DNA of 64,000 bases, from the NCBI RefSeq assembly GCF_001870515.1, contig NZ_MDGT01000005.1, positions 220,244-284,243 on the forward strand, written 5' to 3'. Source of the stretch: Idiomarina sp. MD25a. GTDB lineage: Bacteria; Pseudomonadota; Gammaproteobacteria; Enterobacterales; Alteromonadaceae. The notes beneath the pieces are model-generated. The model searched no databases. It had not been told where the DNA came from and was given only the letters and a program-made list of their open reading frames with translations. A program made the position numbers and the translations under genes. Of the stretch, positions 1 through 7,916 are shown piece by piece (within the stretch, counting starts at the first letter, position 1; each line of letters starts with the position of its first letter).

Positions 1-224
1 GACATAACAATACCGGACACCACACCCATACCGAAAACAACCGCGAACACTTGGGTCCAAAAGGCACCTAAACGCTCCCATTTCGGGTTGTTGGTTTTGA
101 ATGCAAGGCCGTAAATTAATGCAATATAAGATGCCAAACCGATAGTGAACACGGGAAATATGGCATGAAATGACACGACAAACGCGAATTGAATTCGCGA
201 AAGCACGAGGGGGTCAAGATCCAT
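1..224 (-). CDS. Cytochrome bd-type ubiquinol oxidase subunit I, CioA-like (5' part of gene only)
   Basis: This is the N-terminal ~74 residues of a terminal quinol oxidase subunit; the rest lies beyond the window edge. The protein begins MDLDPLVLSRIQFAFVVSFH and continues with FPVFTIGLASYIALIYGLA, the first membrane helix typical of CydA/CioA and including the His of the conserved QFAFVVSFH stretch. The opening MDLDPLVLSR is closer to cyanide-insensitive (CioA) than to E. coli CydA proteins. The ATG at 224 has a clear AAGGAG ribosome site about 8 bases upstream (233-238). The enzyme would oxidise ubiquinol with O2 in the inner membrane. An exact FNR-type palindrome lies upstream at 333-346, suggesting oxygen control. 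The choice between CioA and CydA needs the missing quinol loop. Confidence 0.9.
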   Translation of the reverse strand, partial: MDLDPLVLSRIQFAFVVSFHAIFPVFTIGLASYIALIYGLAFKTNNPKWERLGAFWTQVFAVVFGMGVVSGIVM

Positions 225-332
225 AATACGATCTCCTTAGCCAATGACGTTATAAGTCAAGTTATTAACCTTATTTGAAAGGTTATTACATATTGTTTAA
301 CACGCTTCTTGTTGCTCTGTCGTGCGTTCACT

Positions 333-346
333 TTGATGCATATCAA
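333..346 (-). promoter_or_regulatory. FNR/Anr-type binding site upstream of the bd-oxidase gene
   Basis: The sequence TTGATGCATATCAA is a perfect match to the FNR half-sites TTGAT-N4-ATCAA and is a full palindrome. Its centre is about 115 bases upstream of the oxidase ATG at 224 and just beyond the 3' end of the RNase J-like gene. It could activate or repress the oxidase gene when oxygen is low. I could not assign a convincing -10 element, so the direction of the effect is inferred. Confidence 0.7.
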
Positions 347-367
347 TATGCTTATGATTATAATATA

Positions 368-1720
368 TTAATCGCGCCCCAGCGCAATCCGCCCCGCTTT
401 TACTGCGTTTCGGCGAACGCTTGGCTGTAAACCAATTCTAAATAAATCACCATTCATACCGGTTAGTGTCATCCTTACGCCGGCTTGTTTGGCTACTTCA
501 GCGTGTGCTTTCATATGCTCAGGCTCACCGTGTGTCGGTATGACAATACGGGGTTTCACCCATTGGTACAGTTGTTTAAGCTCTTCTTGATTTGGATGGC
601 CCGAGGCATGGAGTATGCGGTCACTTTGTTCGGCATGTACGACCTCTATTCGACGCGCTTTAAACTTATTCGTGAGGCGTTGAATATCAAGCTCATTACC
701 TGGAATAATAATAGCGCTCATGATGACTTTGTCACCTTTGTCCAGCACTAAATGAGGATGGCTATCGTCGGCTAAACGACTGAGTGCTGCTCTAGATTCA
801 CCCTGGCAGCCTGTCACCACAACTAACACTTCTCGTGCTGGTAAATAACCGACATGCGTATGGTCAATGAGCTCAATATGCTCTGGCCATAATCCAAATT
901 GGCGTGCCAAACCCACATTTCTCTCTAACGATCGTCCGAGCACTGCAAAATAGCGACCTGACGCTTCTGCCACCCGAGCTAACGTGATTAAACGCGCGAT
1001 GTTACTGCTAAAGCAGCCGACAACAACGCGCCCCTGTGCTTCTTTCACCTCGGCTAACAGCCCGTCATGGCAATCCGCTTCAGAAGTCGACCATCCTGGT
1101 TTTAAGGCGTTGGTAGAATCACCTACAACGGCATCGATACCTGCTAATCCGAGCCGCTGAAATACGCCACTGTCAAAGCCCGCTGAGGTAATTGGTTGGG
1201 CATCGATTTTCCAGTCTCCGGTGTGTAAAACACGAGCAGCAGGCGTTTCTATCACCACACCAAATGGCTCAGGAAGTGAATGGGTAAAGCGTATCCACGT
1301 CACGCTAAATGGGCCAATTTGAACAGTTTCCCCCTCATTAACTTCAATAATGGAGACCAGTTCAGCAAATGCGGTATAGGCTAGTTTTCTGCGCAGAACA
1401 GCAGCTGTATAAGGTGTGGTATAAATCGGCTTTTGCCAACGCAGCCATAAGTCCTCTATAGCACCAATATGGTCTTCGTGGGCATGAGTAATAATGATCG
1501 CTTCGAGTTCGTCTTTATTATCTGTAATGAAGCGAGGGTCGGCACAGACAACTTCATGCTTGATACTGTCGGGTTTAGCAGGGTTAAGCGGTTCATCAAA
1601 GGAGACACCACAGTCGATCATCAACCAGCGACCCGCATGACCGTATAGGTTCATGTTCATGCCGATCTCGCCTGTCCCGCCAAGGGGTAGGAACCACATG
1701 TCGACTTCGCTTGGATACAA
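368..1720 (-). CDS. RNase J-like metallo-beta-lactamase/beta-CASP family protein
   Basis: This 450-residue protein carries the metal-binding motif THAHEDH (residues 78-84), HTGDWKID, the GDSTNA stretch, and late motifs TGCQGE, SGHPNQEELK and PTHGEP. These match the RNase J group of beta-CASP metallohydrolases (COG0595), which act as 5' exonucleases or endonucleases on RNA. It is about 100 residues shorter than B. subtilis RNase J1 and so probably lacks the C-terminal domain. The start is TTG at 1720, chosen because AGAGGAG sits about 7 bases upstream. It appears monocistronic. RNase activity is inferred from family only; many gammaproteobacterial members are uncharacterised. Confidence 0.8.
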   Translation of the reverse strand: MYPSEVDMWFLPLGGTGEIGMNMNLYGHAGRWLMIDCGVSFDEPLNPAKPDSIKHEVVCADPRFITDNKDELEAIIITHAHEDHIGAIEDLWLRWQKPIYTTPYTAAVLRRKLAYTAFAELVSIIEVNEGETVQIGPFSVTWIRFTHSLPEPFGVVIETPAARVLHTGDWKIDAQPITSAGFDSGVFQRLGLAGIDAVVGDSTNALKPGWSTSEADCHDGLLAEVKEAQGRVVVGCFSSNIARLITLARVAEASGRYFAVLGRSLERNVGLARQFGLWPEHIELIDHTHVGYLPAREVLVVVTGCQGESRAALSRLADDSHPHLVLDKGDKVIMSAIIIPGNELDIQRLTNKFKARRIEVVHAEQSDRILHASGHPNQEELKQLYQWVKPRIVIPTHGEPEHMKAHAEVAKQAGVRMTLTGMNGDLFRIGLQPSVRRNAVKAGRIALGRD

Positions 1721-1853
1721 CGTGAGTCTCCTCTAACTTACTGTGTAAGCGTTAGATATGCGAAACTAGTAACGTTGATGCTACTCCTTTTGGATTACTT
1801 TTACACCCTCATTCAGAGATTAAATCGTGCTGTGATGTCAATCAAATACAACA

Positions 1854-2711
1854 CTACACTTGCTTAAACCAATCTTCGATCACATTCATGACGAGCCGCG
1901 TTTTAGCGGGGATACTCTCTCTAACAGGCAATACCGCATAAACACTATACTCAACCCCTGCCCAATCAGGTAGTAAGCGCACCAACTCACCACGTTCTAG
2001 CTGTGGCTTCACCTCGGGTTCGGGTAGCAATCCAAAGCCCACACCGTCACACGTCAATTGTACCGTTGTCTGCATATTGTCGACTTGGATGCGCGGCGCT
2101 GGCAAAGGCAAGTCATAGGTGTTTGAAAAATGCGCAATAAAGGTCTCATCTTGTAACCCATCAAGTCCACTGATTTGGCGTTTAGCAAGCGGGTGCGACG
2201 CAGCAGCACATGGTATCAAATGCCAATCTATAAGATGATGAGAGTACAATGACGAGTCGGGTAAGGGACCGATGCGAATCGCAAGATCAACGCCCGCAGT
2301 CACTAAATCAAGCGGTTCGTCGGTCATCGATAACTTAAACTGCATGTCCGGAAATTGTTCGGTTAACTGACGTAGAGGCTCACTCAATAAGCCGCCCCCA
2401 AATCCCACAGGAGCCATGATTTTCATCACGCCCGCCGGCGTTTGCGTAAGCTGCTCCATACGTTCTTGATTTTTCGCGGCAACTTGCAACACATCAAGGC
2501 ACGACTGATAAAAGACTTCGCCGGCTTCGGTGAGCGTCATTACCCGCGTATTGCGATGAAAAAGCGCCAGCCCATTATCTTTTTCGAGCTTCCTAAGTTG
2601 CTGACTAACCGCCGATACGGTCATATGCAACTCACTCGCTGCCGCACTCATACTCTTTAACTCGACCGTTCGAGTAAACGCCTTCATCGACCGAATCATC
2701 TTCGGATTCAT
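1854..2711 (-). CDS. LysR-family transcriptional regulator
   Basis: A 285-residue LysR-type regulator. Residues 1-60 form the winged helix-turn-helix (MKAFTRTVELKSMSAAASEL, then SAVSQQLRKLEKDNGLALF), followed by a substrate-binding domain (~90-285) with the usual DLAIRIGPLPDSSL segment. The closest general type is the CrgA/DsdC-like group often annotated without a known ligand. The ATG at 2711 has AGAGGTG upstream. It is divergent from the TonB-receptor gene at 2822 with a 110-base shared upstream region, so it may control that operon or itself. The ligand is unknown. Confidence 0.9.
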   Translation of the reverse strand: MNPKMIRSMKAFTRTVELKSMSAAASELHMTVSAVSQQLRKLEKDNGLALFHRNTRVMTLTEAGEVFYQSCLDVLQVAAKNQERMEQLTQTPAGVMKIMAPVGFGGGLLSEPLRQLTEQFPDMQFKLSMTDEPLDLVTAGVDLAIRIGPLPDSSLYSHHLIDWHLIPCAAASHPLAKRQISGLDGLQDETFIAHFSNTYDLPLPAPRIQVDNMQTTVQLTCDGVGFGLLPEPEVKPQLERGELVRLLPDWAGVEYSVYAVLPVRESIPAKTRLVMNVIEDWFKQV

Positions 2712-2767
2712 AGCTTAAGCACCTCTTAAATATGCTTACAAATAAACGAGATTGCACAAACCGTAAT

Positions 2768-2777
2768 TATACGTATA
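2768..2777. promoter_or_regulatory. Palindrome between the divergent LysR and TonB-receptor genes
   Basis: TATACGTATA is a perfect 10-base palindrome in the shared upstream region, 16 bases outside the Fur-like box. It could be a half of a LysR operator, but its A+T richness makes chance occurrence possible. Confidence 0.3.
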
Positions 2778-2783
2778 TTTGCA

Positions 2784-2802
2784 AATAAAAACTATTCTCA
2801 TT
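2784..2802 (+). promoter_or_regulatory. Fur-like box upstream of the TonB-receptor operon
   Basis: The 19-base stretch AATAAAAACTATTCTCATT matches 15 of 18 defined positions of the common Fur-box form AATGATAATnATTCTCATT, with the right half ATTCTCATT exact. It lies 19-37 bases before the GTG start at 2822, a position expected to block transcription or initiation when iron is plentiful. The match was counted by eye. Confidence 0.6.
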
Positions 2803-2821
2803 TTTATATACGGAGAACATT

Positions 2822-4843
2822 GTGCATCTATCAAACACTCGCTGCATTAAACTGTCAATTATTGCGACTGCAATTAGCGCATTCACTTTATCAGCAAATG
2901 CCAACCCGCAACAGACAGATCACCGCGCAAACCATTCCCATAAACGTGAAAAGCCAATGGAAGTTTTAGTGGTTACCGCGTCCGGTGCCGACAAGACATT
3001 GCGCGATGCACCTGCATCAGTCAGTGTCATTTCGGGTGAAGTCCTATCACAGCGCTTTTACAAGGATCTGACCGATGCACTCACCGATGCGCCTGGCGTT
3101 ATTGTAACCAATGGTGGAGACCGACAAGACATTAGCGTACGCGGAATGAGCAGTCAGTACACCTTGATATTAGTCGATGGACAGCGCCAAACGTCACGCG
3201 AAACACGACCGAATAGCGACGGCCCTGGAGTCGAAGGTGCGTGGACACCGCCCTTAGCAGCCATCGAACGTATCGAGATTATTCGCGGCCCAATGTCTTC
3301 GCTATATGGTTCGGATGCTATTGGTGGCGTCATTAATATTATAACGAAGAAAACGCCGCAAGAGTGGCGTAGCGAAGTACGTGTAGACTCCGTCGTACAA
3401 GAACGCAATGAATCTGGGAATAGCTACCAAGTCAATCTCTTTACCTCCGGCTCTCTCATAGAAGATACCCTCGGGCTGCAGGTATATGGCGGTTACACAC
3501 GACGTTTTGAAGACGATATTGTTGATGGTTATCGCGCAAAGAAAACCGATCATGCCACCGTTAAACTCGCTTACACACCAACGGTCGACCACGAATGGCT
3601 TTTCGAAGCAGGCACCAACTCACAAACTTTAGACGCAACACTCGGTAAAACCGTTGAGCCCTTAGCCCCCGGTGAAAGCTGCGGGCGTCGCGGTTGCCCT
3701 GAGTCATCGACGACTAAGTATGACAATCAAAGTTACTCCATTGCTCACAACGGTCAATGGGGTCTTGTCGGCGCTCGAAGTTATCTAAAACGTGACGAGT
3801 ACGACAACAATGCACGTCAGATGTACATCACCAATACCGATTTTCAGACCGTATGGAATGTGCCACTCACCGTTGAACAGCCAATTACACTCGGCGCCGC
3901 TTATCTAAAAGAAGAGTTAGAAGATCGCACCAGTAACCAAATCAGCAACCGCACACAAATCGATAGCTCTCAATGGTCAGTATTTGCTGAATCGACATGG
4001 CCTGTCGCAAAACATTTCGAGCTCACGACCGGTTTGCGCTACGACGATGATGAGTATTTTGGTGACCAATGGAGTCCCCGTGTCTACGGCGTCTACCACC
4101 TATCACGAGCAACCACGCTGAAAGGTGGCGTATCCACCGGCTTTCGAGCGCCTAACTTACGTCAAACAACAGAGGATTGGGGACAAGTCAGTCGAGGCGG
4201 AGATATTTATGGTAACCCCGACTTACAAGCAGAAACATCGGTTAACTACGAGCTCGGTCTATATACCCATTTTAGCCGAGGAATAAAGAGCTCTGTTACC
4301 GTTTTCTATAACCAATTCGACGATAAAATATCGCGCATTGCATGCCCCGTCACTCAATGTACCGGTGGCCCCAATCAGTTTGGCTCTATGCCCACAACGT
4401 ACGTCAACGTTGATGAAGCGGTGACACAGGGTGTTGAAGCCACTTTTGATGCACGATTTAGCCGAGCTTGGAAACTGAGCGCGAACTACACCTTTACCGA
4501 TTCTGAGCAAAAAACCGGTGAATATAAAGGCGAGCCACTCACACAATTACCCAAGCATTTGGTACAAACGTCGCTCAATTGGAAGCCTTCCGCGGCAATG
4601 AATACGTGGTTACGCGTTCATTATCGTGGCGAAGAGAGTCAACCCACGACTGGACCTTCGAGCGGTTCACTGATTGCCCCTTCATATACGCTGACCGATT
4701 TGGGCATCAACTACTTCCTCACACCCGATATTAAGGTCGGAGCCGGTATTTATAACCTATTCGATAAACAAATTGGTATGGAAGAATACGGCTATATTGA
4801 GGATGGACGCCGTCTTTGGGTCTCTCTCGGCTGGACTTTTTAA
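2822..4843 (+). CDS. TonB-dependent outer-membrane receptor
   Basis: A 673-residue receptor with a signal peptide (cleavage probably after the Ala-Asn-Ala near residue 27), a short His-containing segment, a TonB box-like EVLVVTAS (~residues 48-55), a plug domain (LRDAPASVSVISGE, SVRGMSSQYTLILVDG, RGPMSSLYGSDAIGGVINII) and a 22-strand-type barrel ending GRRLWVSLGWTF, with a C-terminal Phe. Overall it resembles CirA/FepA/IrgA-type catecholate siderophore receptors. Two outer-loop cysteine pairs, C287/C292 and C508/C513, both have CX4C spacing. The GTG start has GGAG upstream. It is followed within 3 bases by a PepSY protein and then a DUF4198 protein. The Fur-like box suggests iron supply; the true substrate is unknown. 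Confidence 0.92.
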   Translation: MHLSNTRCIKLSIIATAISAFTLSANANPQQTDHRANHSHKREKPMEVLVVTASGADKTLRDAPASVSVISGEVLSQRFYKDLTDALTDAPGVIVTNGGDRQDISVRGMSSQYTLILVDGQRQTSRETRPNSDGPGVEGAWTPPLAAIERIEIIRGPMSSLYGSDAIGGVINIITKKTPQEWRSEVRVDSVVQERNESGNSYQVNLFTSGSLIEDTLGLQVYGGYTRRFEDDIVDGYRAKKTDHATVKLAYTPTVDHEWLFEAGTNSQTLDATLGKTVEPLAPGESCGRRGCPESSTTKYDNQSYSIAHNGQWGLVGARSYLKRDEYDNNARQMYITNTDFQTVWNVPLTVEQPITLGAAYLKEELEDRTSNQISNRTQIDSSQWSVFAESTWPVAKHFELTTGLRYDDDEYFGDQWSPRVYGVYHLSRATTLKGGVSTGFRAPNLRQTTEDWGQVSRGGDIYGNPDLQAETSVNYELGLYTHFSRGIKSSVTVFYNQFDDKISRIACPVTQCTGGPNQFGSMPTTYVNVDEAVTQGVEATFDARFSRAWKLSANYTFTDSEQKTGEYKGEPLTQLPKHLVQTSLNWKPSAAMNTWLRVHYRGEESQPTTGPSSGSLIAPSYTLTDLGINYFLTPDIKVGAGIYNLFDKQIGMEEYGYIEDGRRLWVSLGWTF

Positions 4844-4846
4844 CCG

Positions 4847-5890
4847 ATGCGCGCTCGTCAATTTTGGAGTATTAAAAACTGGCATTGGGTCAGTTCCGCG
4901 ATGTGTTTGGTCGGCATGCTGCTTTTTTCAGTGACAGGTATCACCCTCAACCATCCCACCGTGTTTGAGGGTGGTGCTGAGATCACTCAAATAGAGGCTG
5001 ACGTTCCCTCCGCTATTATGGCGGGTTTAAATGCCGACCGACCTCTGAGTCAGGCGTTTCGTCAGTGGTATCAAAGCACCACAGGTAACCCATTACCTGA
5101 AACACTTAACATTCAATGGAGCGAGTTCGAAATGTACGTATCGTTACCACGTGCGGGGGGTGACCGTTGGTTTTCCGTCGACCGAGAGTTACATACCTTT
5201 TATCAAGAAACCACAGACCGTGGCTGGATTGCTTATCTCAACGATTTGCACAAAGGCCGCAACACTCACTTTTTATGGTCGCTGTTTATCGATGTCTTCG
5301 CACTGGCCGCCATTCTATTTTCAGTAACCGGCTTGTTGCTTTTGAAAAAGTACGCCAAGGGTCGTAAAACTACGTGGCCATTGGTTGCCGCCGGTGTGCT
5401 GATACCTATATTACTGTTGATTCCAAACCATAGCTCCGCCAATGAACTCAAGGTTGAGCTACCGCGCCTCGCAGTCTCTGAATATCACCCACCTTATCTC
5501 GCGGTGTGGCTGATGGACAGTGAGCGCAAGAAAGTCGCTGATGTCGCTATCTGGTATGACACTCAACTTGCTGACAAAGAAGGTGAAAAGTGGCTTAAAG
5601 ATATGCGCTTATGGTGGCGCCGCAGCGGGCGCTTTTTAAGTATGCCCGTCGATGGGATCTCTGGCGCGACCCGACAACCGGGTTCACATCGAATTGACCT
5701 CAAGCCACTGACTCAGATTATCAGCCAACGGTCTCCACAATCTTACACCTTGTATATCGAGGCAGCGCGTGAACTCGGTGGACGCGAGGTACTGCAATTT
5801 AATTTCCAATGGCCATTAAACAAACCACTACAACACACCGAACAAGGCAACAACGAGCTCGGTAATGTAAAACTTACTCTGGAGCCTTAA
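4847..5890 (+). CDS. PepSY-associated transmembrane protein
   Basis: A 347-residue inner-membrane protein. It has a first membrane helix at ~16-36 (MCLVGMLLFSVTGITLNH), a periplasmic PepSY-like region, and further helices near 145-170 (FIDVFALAAILFSVTGLLLL) and 177-195. The LNH and LHKG/H-containing motifs are typical of PepSY_TM proteins, some of which reduce ferric siderophores. It begins 3 bases after the receptor stop and ends 1 base before the DUF4198 gene, so the three are one operon. A role in metal or siderophore reduction is inferred from context. Confidence 0.82.
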   Translation: MRARQFWSIKNWHWVSSAMCLVGMLLFSVTGITLNHPTVFEGGAEITQIEADVPSAIMAGLNADRPLSQAFRQWYQSTTGNPLPETLNIQWSEFEMYVSLPRAGGDRWFSVDRELHTFYQETTDRGWIAYLNDLHKGRNTHFLWSLFIDVFALAAILFSVTGLLLLKKYAKGRKTTWPLVAAGVLIPILLLIPNHSSANELKVELPRLAVSEYHPPYLAVWLMDSERKKVADVAIWYDTQLADKEGEKWLKDMRLWWRRSGRFLSMPVDGISGATRQPGSHRIDLKPLTQIISQRSPQSYTLYIEAARELGGREVLQFNFQWPLNKPLQHTEQGNNELGNVKLTLEP

Positions 5891-5891
5891 A

Positions 5892-6722
5892 ATGATTAAA
5901 CATAAAACCACACAGCTATTGCTTATGGGCGTGTTACTAACCGCGAGCCTTTCGGTCAGCGCCCATCGCTTATGGATAAAACCGAACACGACCACAGTAT
6001 CCGGTCAAGATGAATGGGTCACCTTTGATGCCGCTATCGCTAACGGTATTTTTAACCCTGATCACTTTGCGATGCCTTTAGACCGCCTGACGGCTTACAA
6101 TCCAGACGGTCAGCCTATTACGTTGCAAAATCAAGCGAAACTAAAATACCGAAGTGTTTTTGACCTTCAGCTTACGCAACCGGGTACCTATGAAGTCAGT
6201 ATGAATAGCCGTAGTCTGCAAGCAAGTTGGCAGGATGAACAAGGTAACCGTCAGCGTTGGCCGGGGCGTGGCGAAATAGGCACAATTGAGGGCTTTCAAC
6301 AACATGTCCCTAAAAATGCAAAAGATTTAAAAGTCTTTGATAGTGCTCGTCGCGTTGAGGTATTTGTTACCGCAGGCGCGCCCAGTCAAGAGGTCATTAT
6401 ACCGAGTGGTAATGGGCTTGAGCTTAATGGCAAAACCCACCCCAATGATCTCTATACCGGGGAATCGGTATCACTGGGTTTCTTATTCGATGGCGAACCG
6501 GCTCAAGATGCACAGGTGACCCTTGTACGACAAGGCGAAAAATATCGTGACAATAGTGAGCCGATGCGCTTTACCACAAACGCGGAAGGCGTTTTTGAAG
6601 TGAGCTTCGATGCACCCGGCATGTACTTTATCGAAGTTGAATATAAAGACGATCGCGCAAAAGCGCCAGCGATGGTGAGATTAGGTAACTATTCAGCCGT
6701 CATCGAAGTACTGCCTCTATAA
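5892..6722 (+). CDS. DUF4198 periplasmic protein
   Basis: A 276-residue secreted protein with a signal peptide ending SVSAH. The mature protein begins HRLWIKPNTTTVSGQDEW, the usual start of DUF4198 proteins, where the His exposed after cleavage may bind metal. The C-terminal half is an Ig/transthyretin-like beta domain (GEPAQDAQVTLVRQG and TNAEGVFEVSFDAPGMYFIE). DUF4198 proteins are often found next to TonB receptors or nickel/cobalt transporters. The ATG overlaps the end of the PepSY gene region, with GGAG just upstream. A metal-binding role is inferred. Confidence 0.82.
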   Translation: MIKHKTTQLLLMGVLLTASLSVSAHRLWIKPNTTTVSGQDEWVTFDAAIANGIFNPDHFAMPLDRLTAYNPDGQPITLQNQAKLKYRSVFDLQLTQPGTYEVSMNSRSLQASWQDEQGNRQRWPGRGEIGTIEGFQQHVPKNAKDLKVFDSARRVEVFVTAGAPSQEVIIPSGNGLELNGKTHPNDLYTGESVSLGFLFDGEPAQDAQVTLVRQGEKYRDNSEPMRFTTNAEGVFEVSFDAPGMYFIEVEYKDDRAKAPAMVRLGNYSAVIEVLPL

Positions 6723-6727
6723 CGTGT

Positions 6728-6749
6728 TCAGGGCGCGCCAGCGCCCTGA
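6728..6749 (+). terminator. Rho-independent terminator after the TonB/PepSY/DUF4198 operon
   Basis: A 9-base-pair stem, TCAGGGCGC (6728-6736) with GCGCCCTGA (6741-6749), encloses a GCCA loop and is followed by TTATTTT. It starts 5 bases after the DUF4198 stop. Confidence 0.85.
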
Positions 6750-6854
6750 TTATTTTACACCCTACGCTAAAAAATTCCTCGCCGAGGCAAATCCAAGCTG
6801 AGCTAACTTTGGTATCTTTTAGACGCGTTGTATCCAATCAACAGAGGAACTTTT

Positions 6855-7718
6855 ATGTCGAATAATTCATACGTCCCACCCAAAGTATGGGAGTGGGAAC
6901 CCGGTAACGGTGGTAAATTCGCTAACATTAACCGCCCGGTTTCTGGCGCAACTCATGAGCAGCCTCTGCCCAAAGGCGAACACGATCTGCAACTCTATTC
7001 CCTGGCAACACCCAATGGGCAAAAGGTAACTATCCTACTTGAAGAACTCCTTGAGGCCGGCGTTAAGGAAGCCGATTACGATGCCTATCTTATTAATATA
7101 TTAGAGGGGGAGCAGTTCTCGAGCGGATTTGTTGACGTTAACCCAAACTCAAAAATACCTGCTTTGCTTGATAACAGTACCGAACCGGGTACAAGAGTGT
7201 TCGAGTCTGGCTCTATTCTGCTGTATCTTGCTGAAAAATTCGGTCACTTTCTGCCAACCACGCCGGCTGCACGTGCCGAATGTCTTAACTGGCTATTTTG
7301 GCAAATGGGCAGCGCGCCTTTGCTAGGCGGTGGCTTTGGTCATTTCTATGCTTATGCTGACGAGAAGTTAGAGTACCCAATCAACCGCTTTACCATGGAG
7401 ATCAAACGTCAATTAGATGTGCTCGATAAGCAACTTGCCAATCATGAGTTTGTTGCAGGGGACGAATACAGCATTGCAGATATGGCCATATTTCCGTGGT
7501 ACGGTGCGTTGGTTCGCAACGAAGTCTATGAGGCTGCTGAGTTTATTCAAGCGCACACCTATAAAAACGTGCAGCGCTGGGCAGAACAGCTATCACAACG
7601 CCCTGCAGTTAAACGCGGTCGTATGGTAAATAAAACCTGGGGCGAACCAGAAGAGCAGCTGCATGAACGCCACAGCGCTGAAGATTTTGAAACTAAAACA
7701 CAAGATAAAATTGGCTAG
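6855..7718 (+). CDS. yghU: Glutathione S-transferase-like protein YghU (disulfide-bond oxidoreductase)
   Basis: This 287-residue protein closely follows E. coli YghU along its whole length: WEWEPGNGGKFANINRPVSG near the start, the thioredoxin-like core with TPNGQKVTILLEELL, NPNSKIPALLD, RVFESGSILLYLAEKFG, and a C-terminal helical domain ending in LHERHSAEDFETKTQDK. YghU is a nu-class transferase that binds two glutathiones and reduces organic hydroperoxides and disulfides. I chose the ATG at 6855 over an upstream TTG because AGAGGAAC precedes it at good spacing and because YghU proteins start here. It appears to be a single-gene unit. Confidence 0.93.
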   Translation: MSNNSYVPPKVWEWEPGNGGKFANINRPVSGATHEQPLPKGEHDLQLYSLATPNGQKVTILLEELLEAGVKEADYDAYLINILEGEQFSSGFVDVNPNSKIPALLDNSTEPGTRVFESGSILLYLAEKFGHFLPTTPAARAECLNWLFWQMGSAPLLGGGFGHFYAYADEKLEYPINRFTMEIKRQLDVLDKQLANHEFVAGDEYSIADMAIFPWYGALVRNEVYEAAEFIQAHTYKNVQRWAEQLSQRPAVKRGRMVNKTWGEPEEQLHERHSAEDFETKTQDKIG

Positions 7719-7728
7719 AAAAGAAAAA

Positions 7729-7750
7729 GCCCCGAGTAAAAGCTCGGGGC
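7729..7750 (-). terminator. Rho-independent terminator reading leftward
   Basis: The stem GCCCCGAG (7729-7736) with CTCGGGGC (7743-7750) has a 6-base loop. Read on the minus strand it is followed by TTTTTCTTTTCT, so it best terminates transcripts from the DUF945 gene at 7917-9344. It may also stabilise the yghU transcript end, but on the plus strand no T-run follows. Confidence 0.75.
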
Positions 7751-7916
7751 AAAATATATCCAGGGAGTATAAATCTGTTATCTGGTGTTCACCAAAAAAC
7801 GACTGCAATTATCAACACCTACGGTGACAACTTCGTTTCGGATTTATGACAATTTAATTAAATGCCACGCAAATCTAAAAAGAAGTGATTATCCGCAATA
7901 GACTCCCTTATCCTTT

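Noticed and set aside
7593-7808. A 71-residue minus-strand reading frame overlapping yghU and its downstream hairpin
   Set aside because: It runs through a terminator and the yghU gene with no ribosome site.
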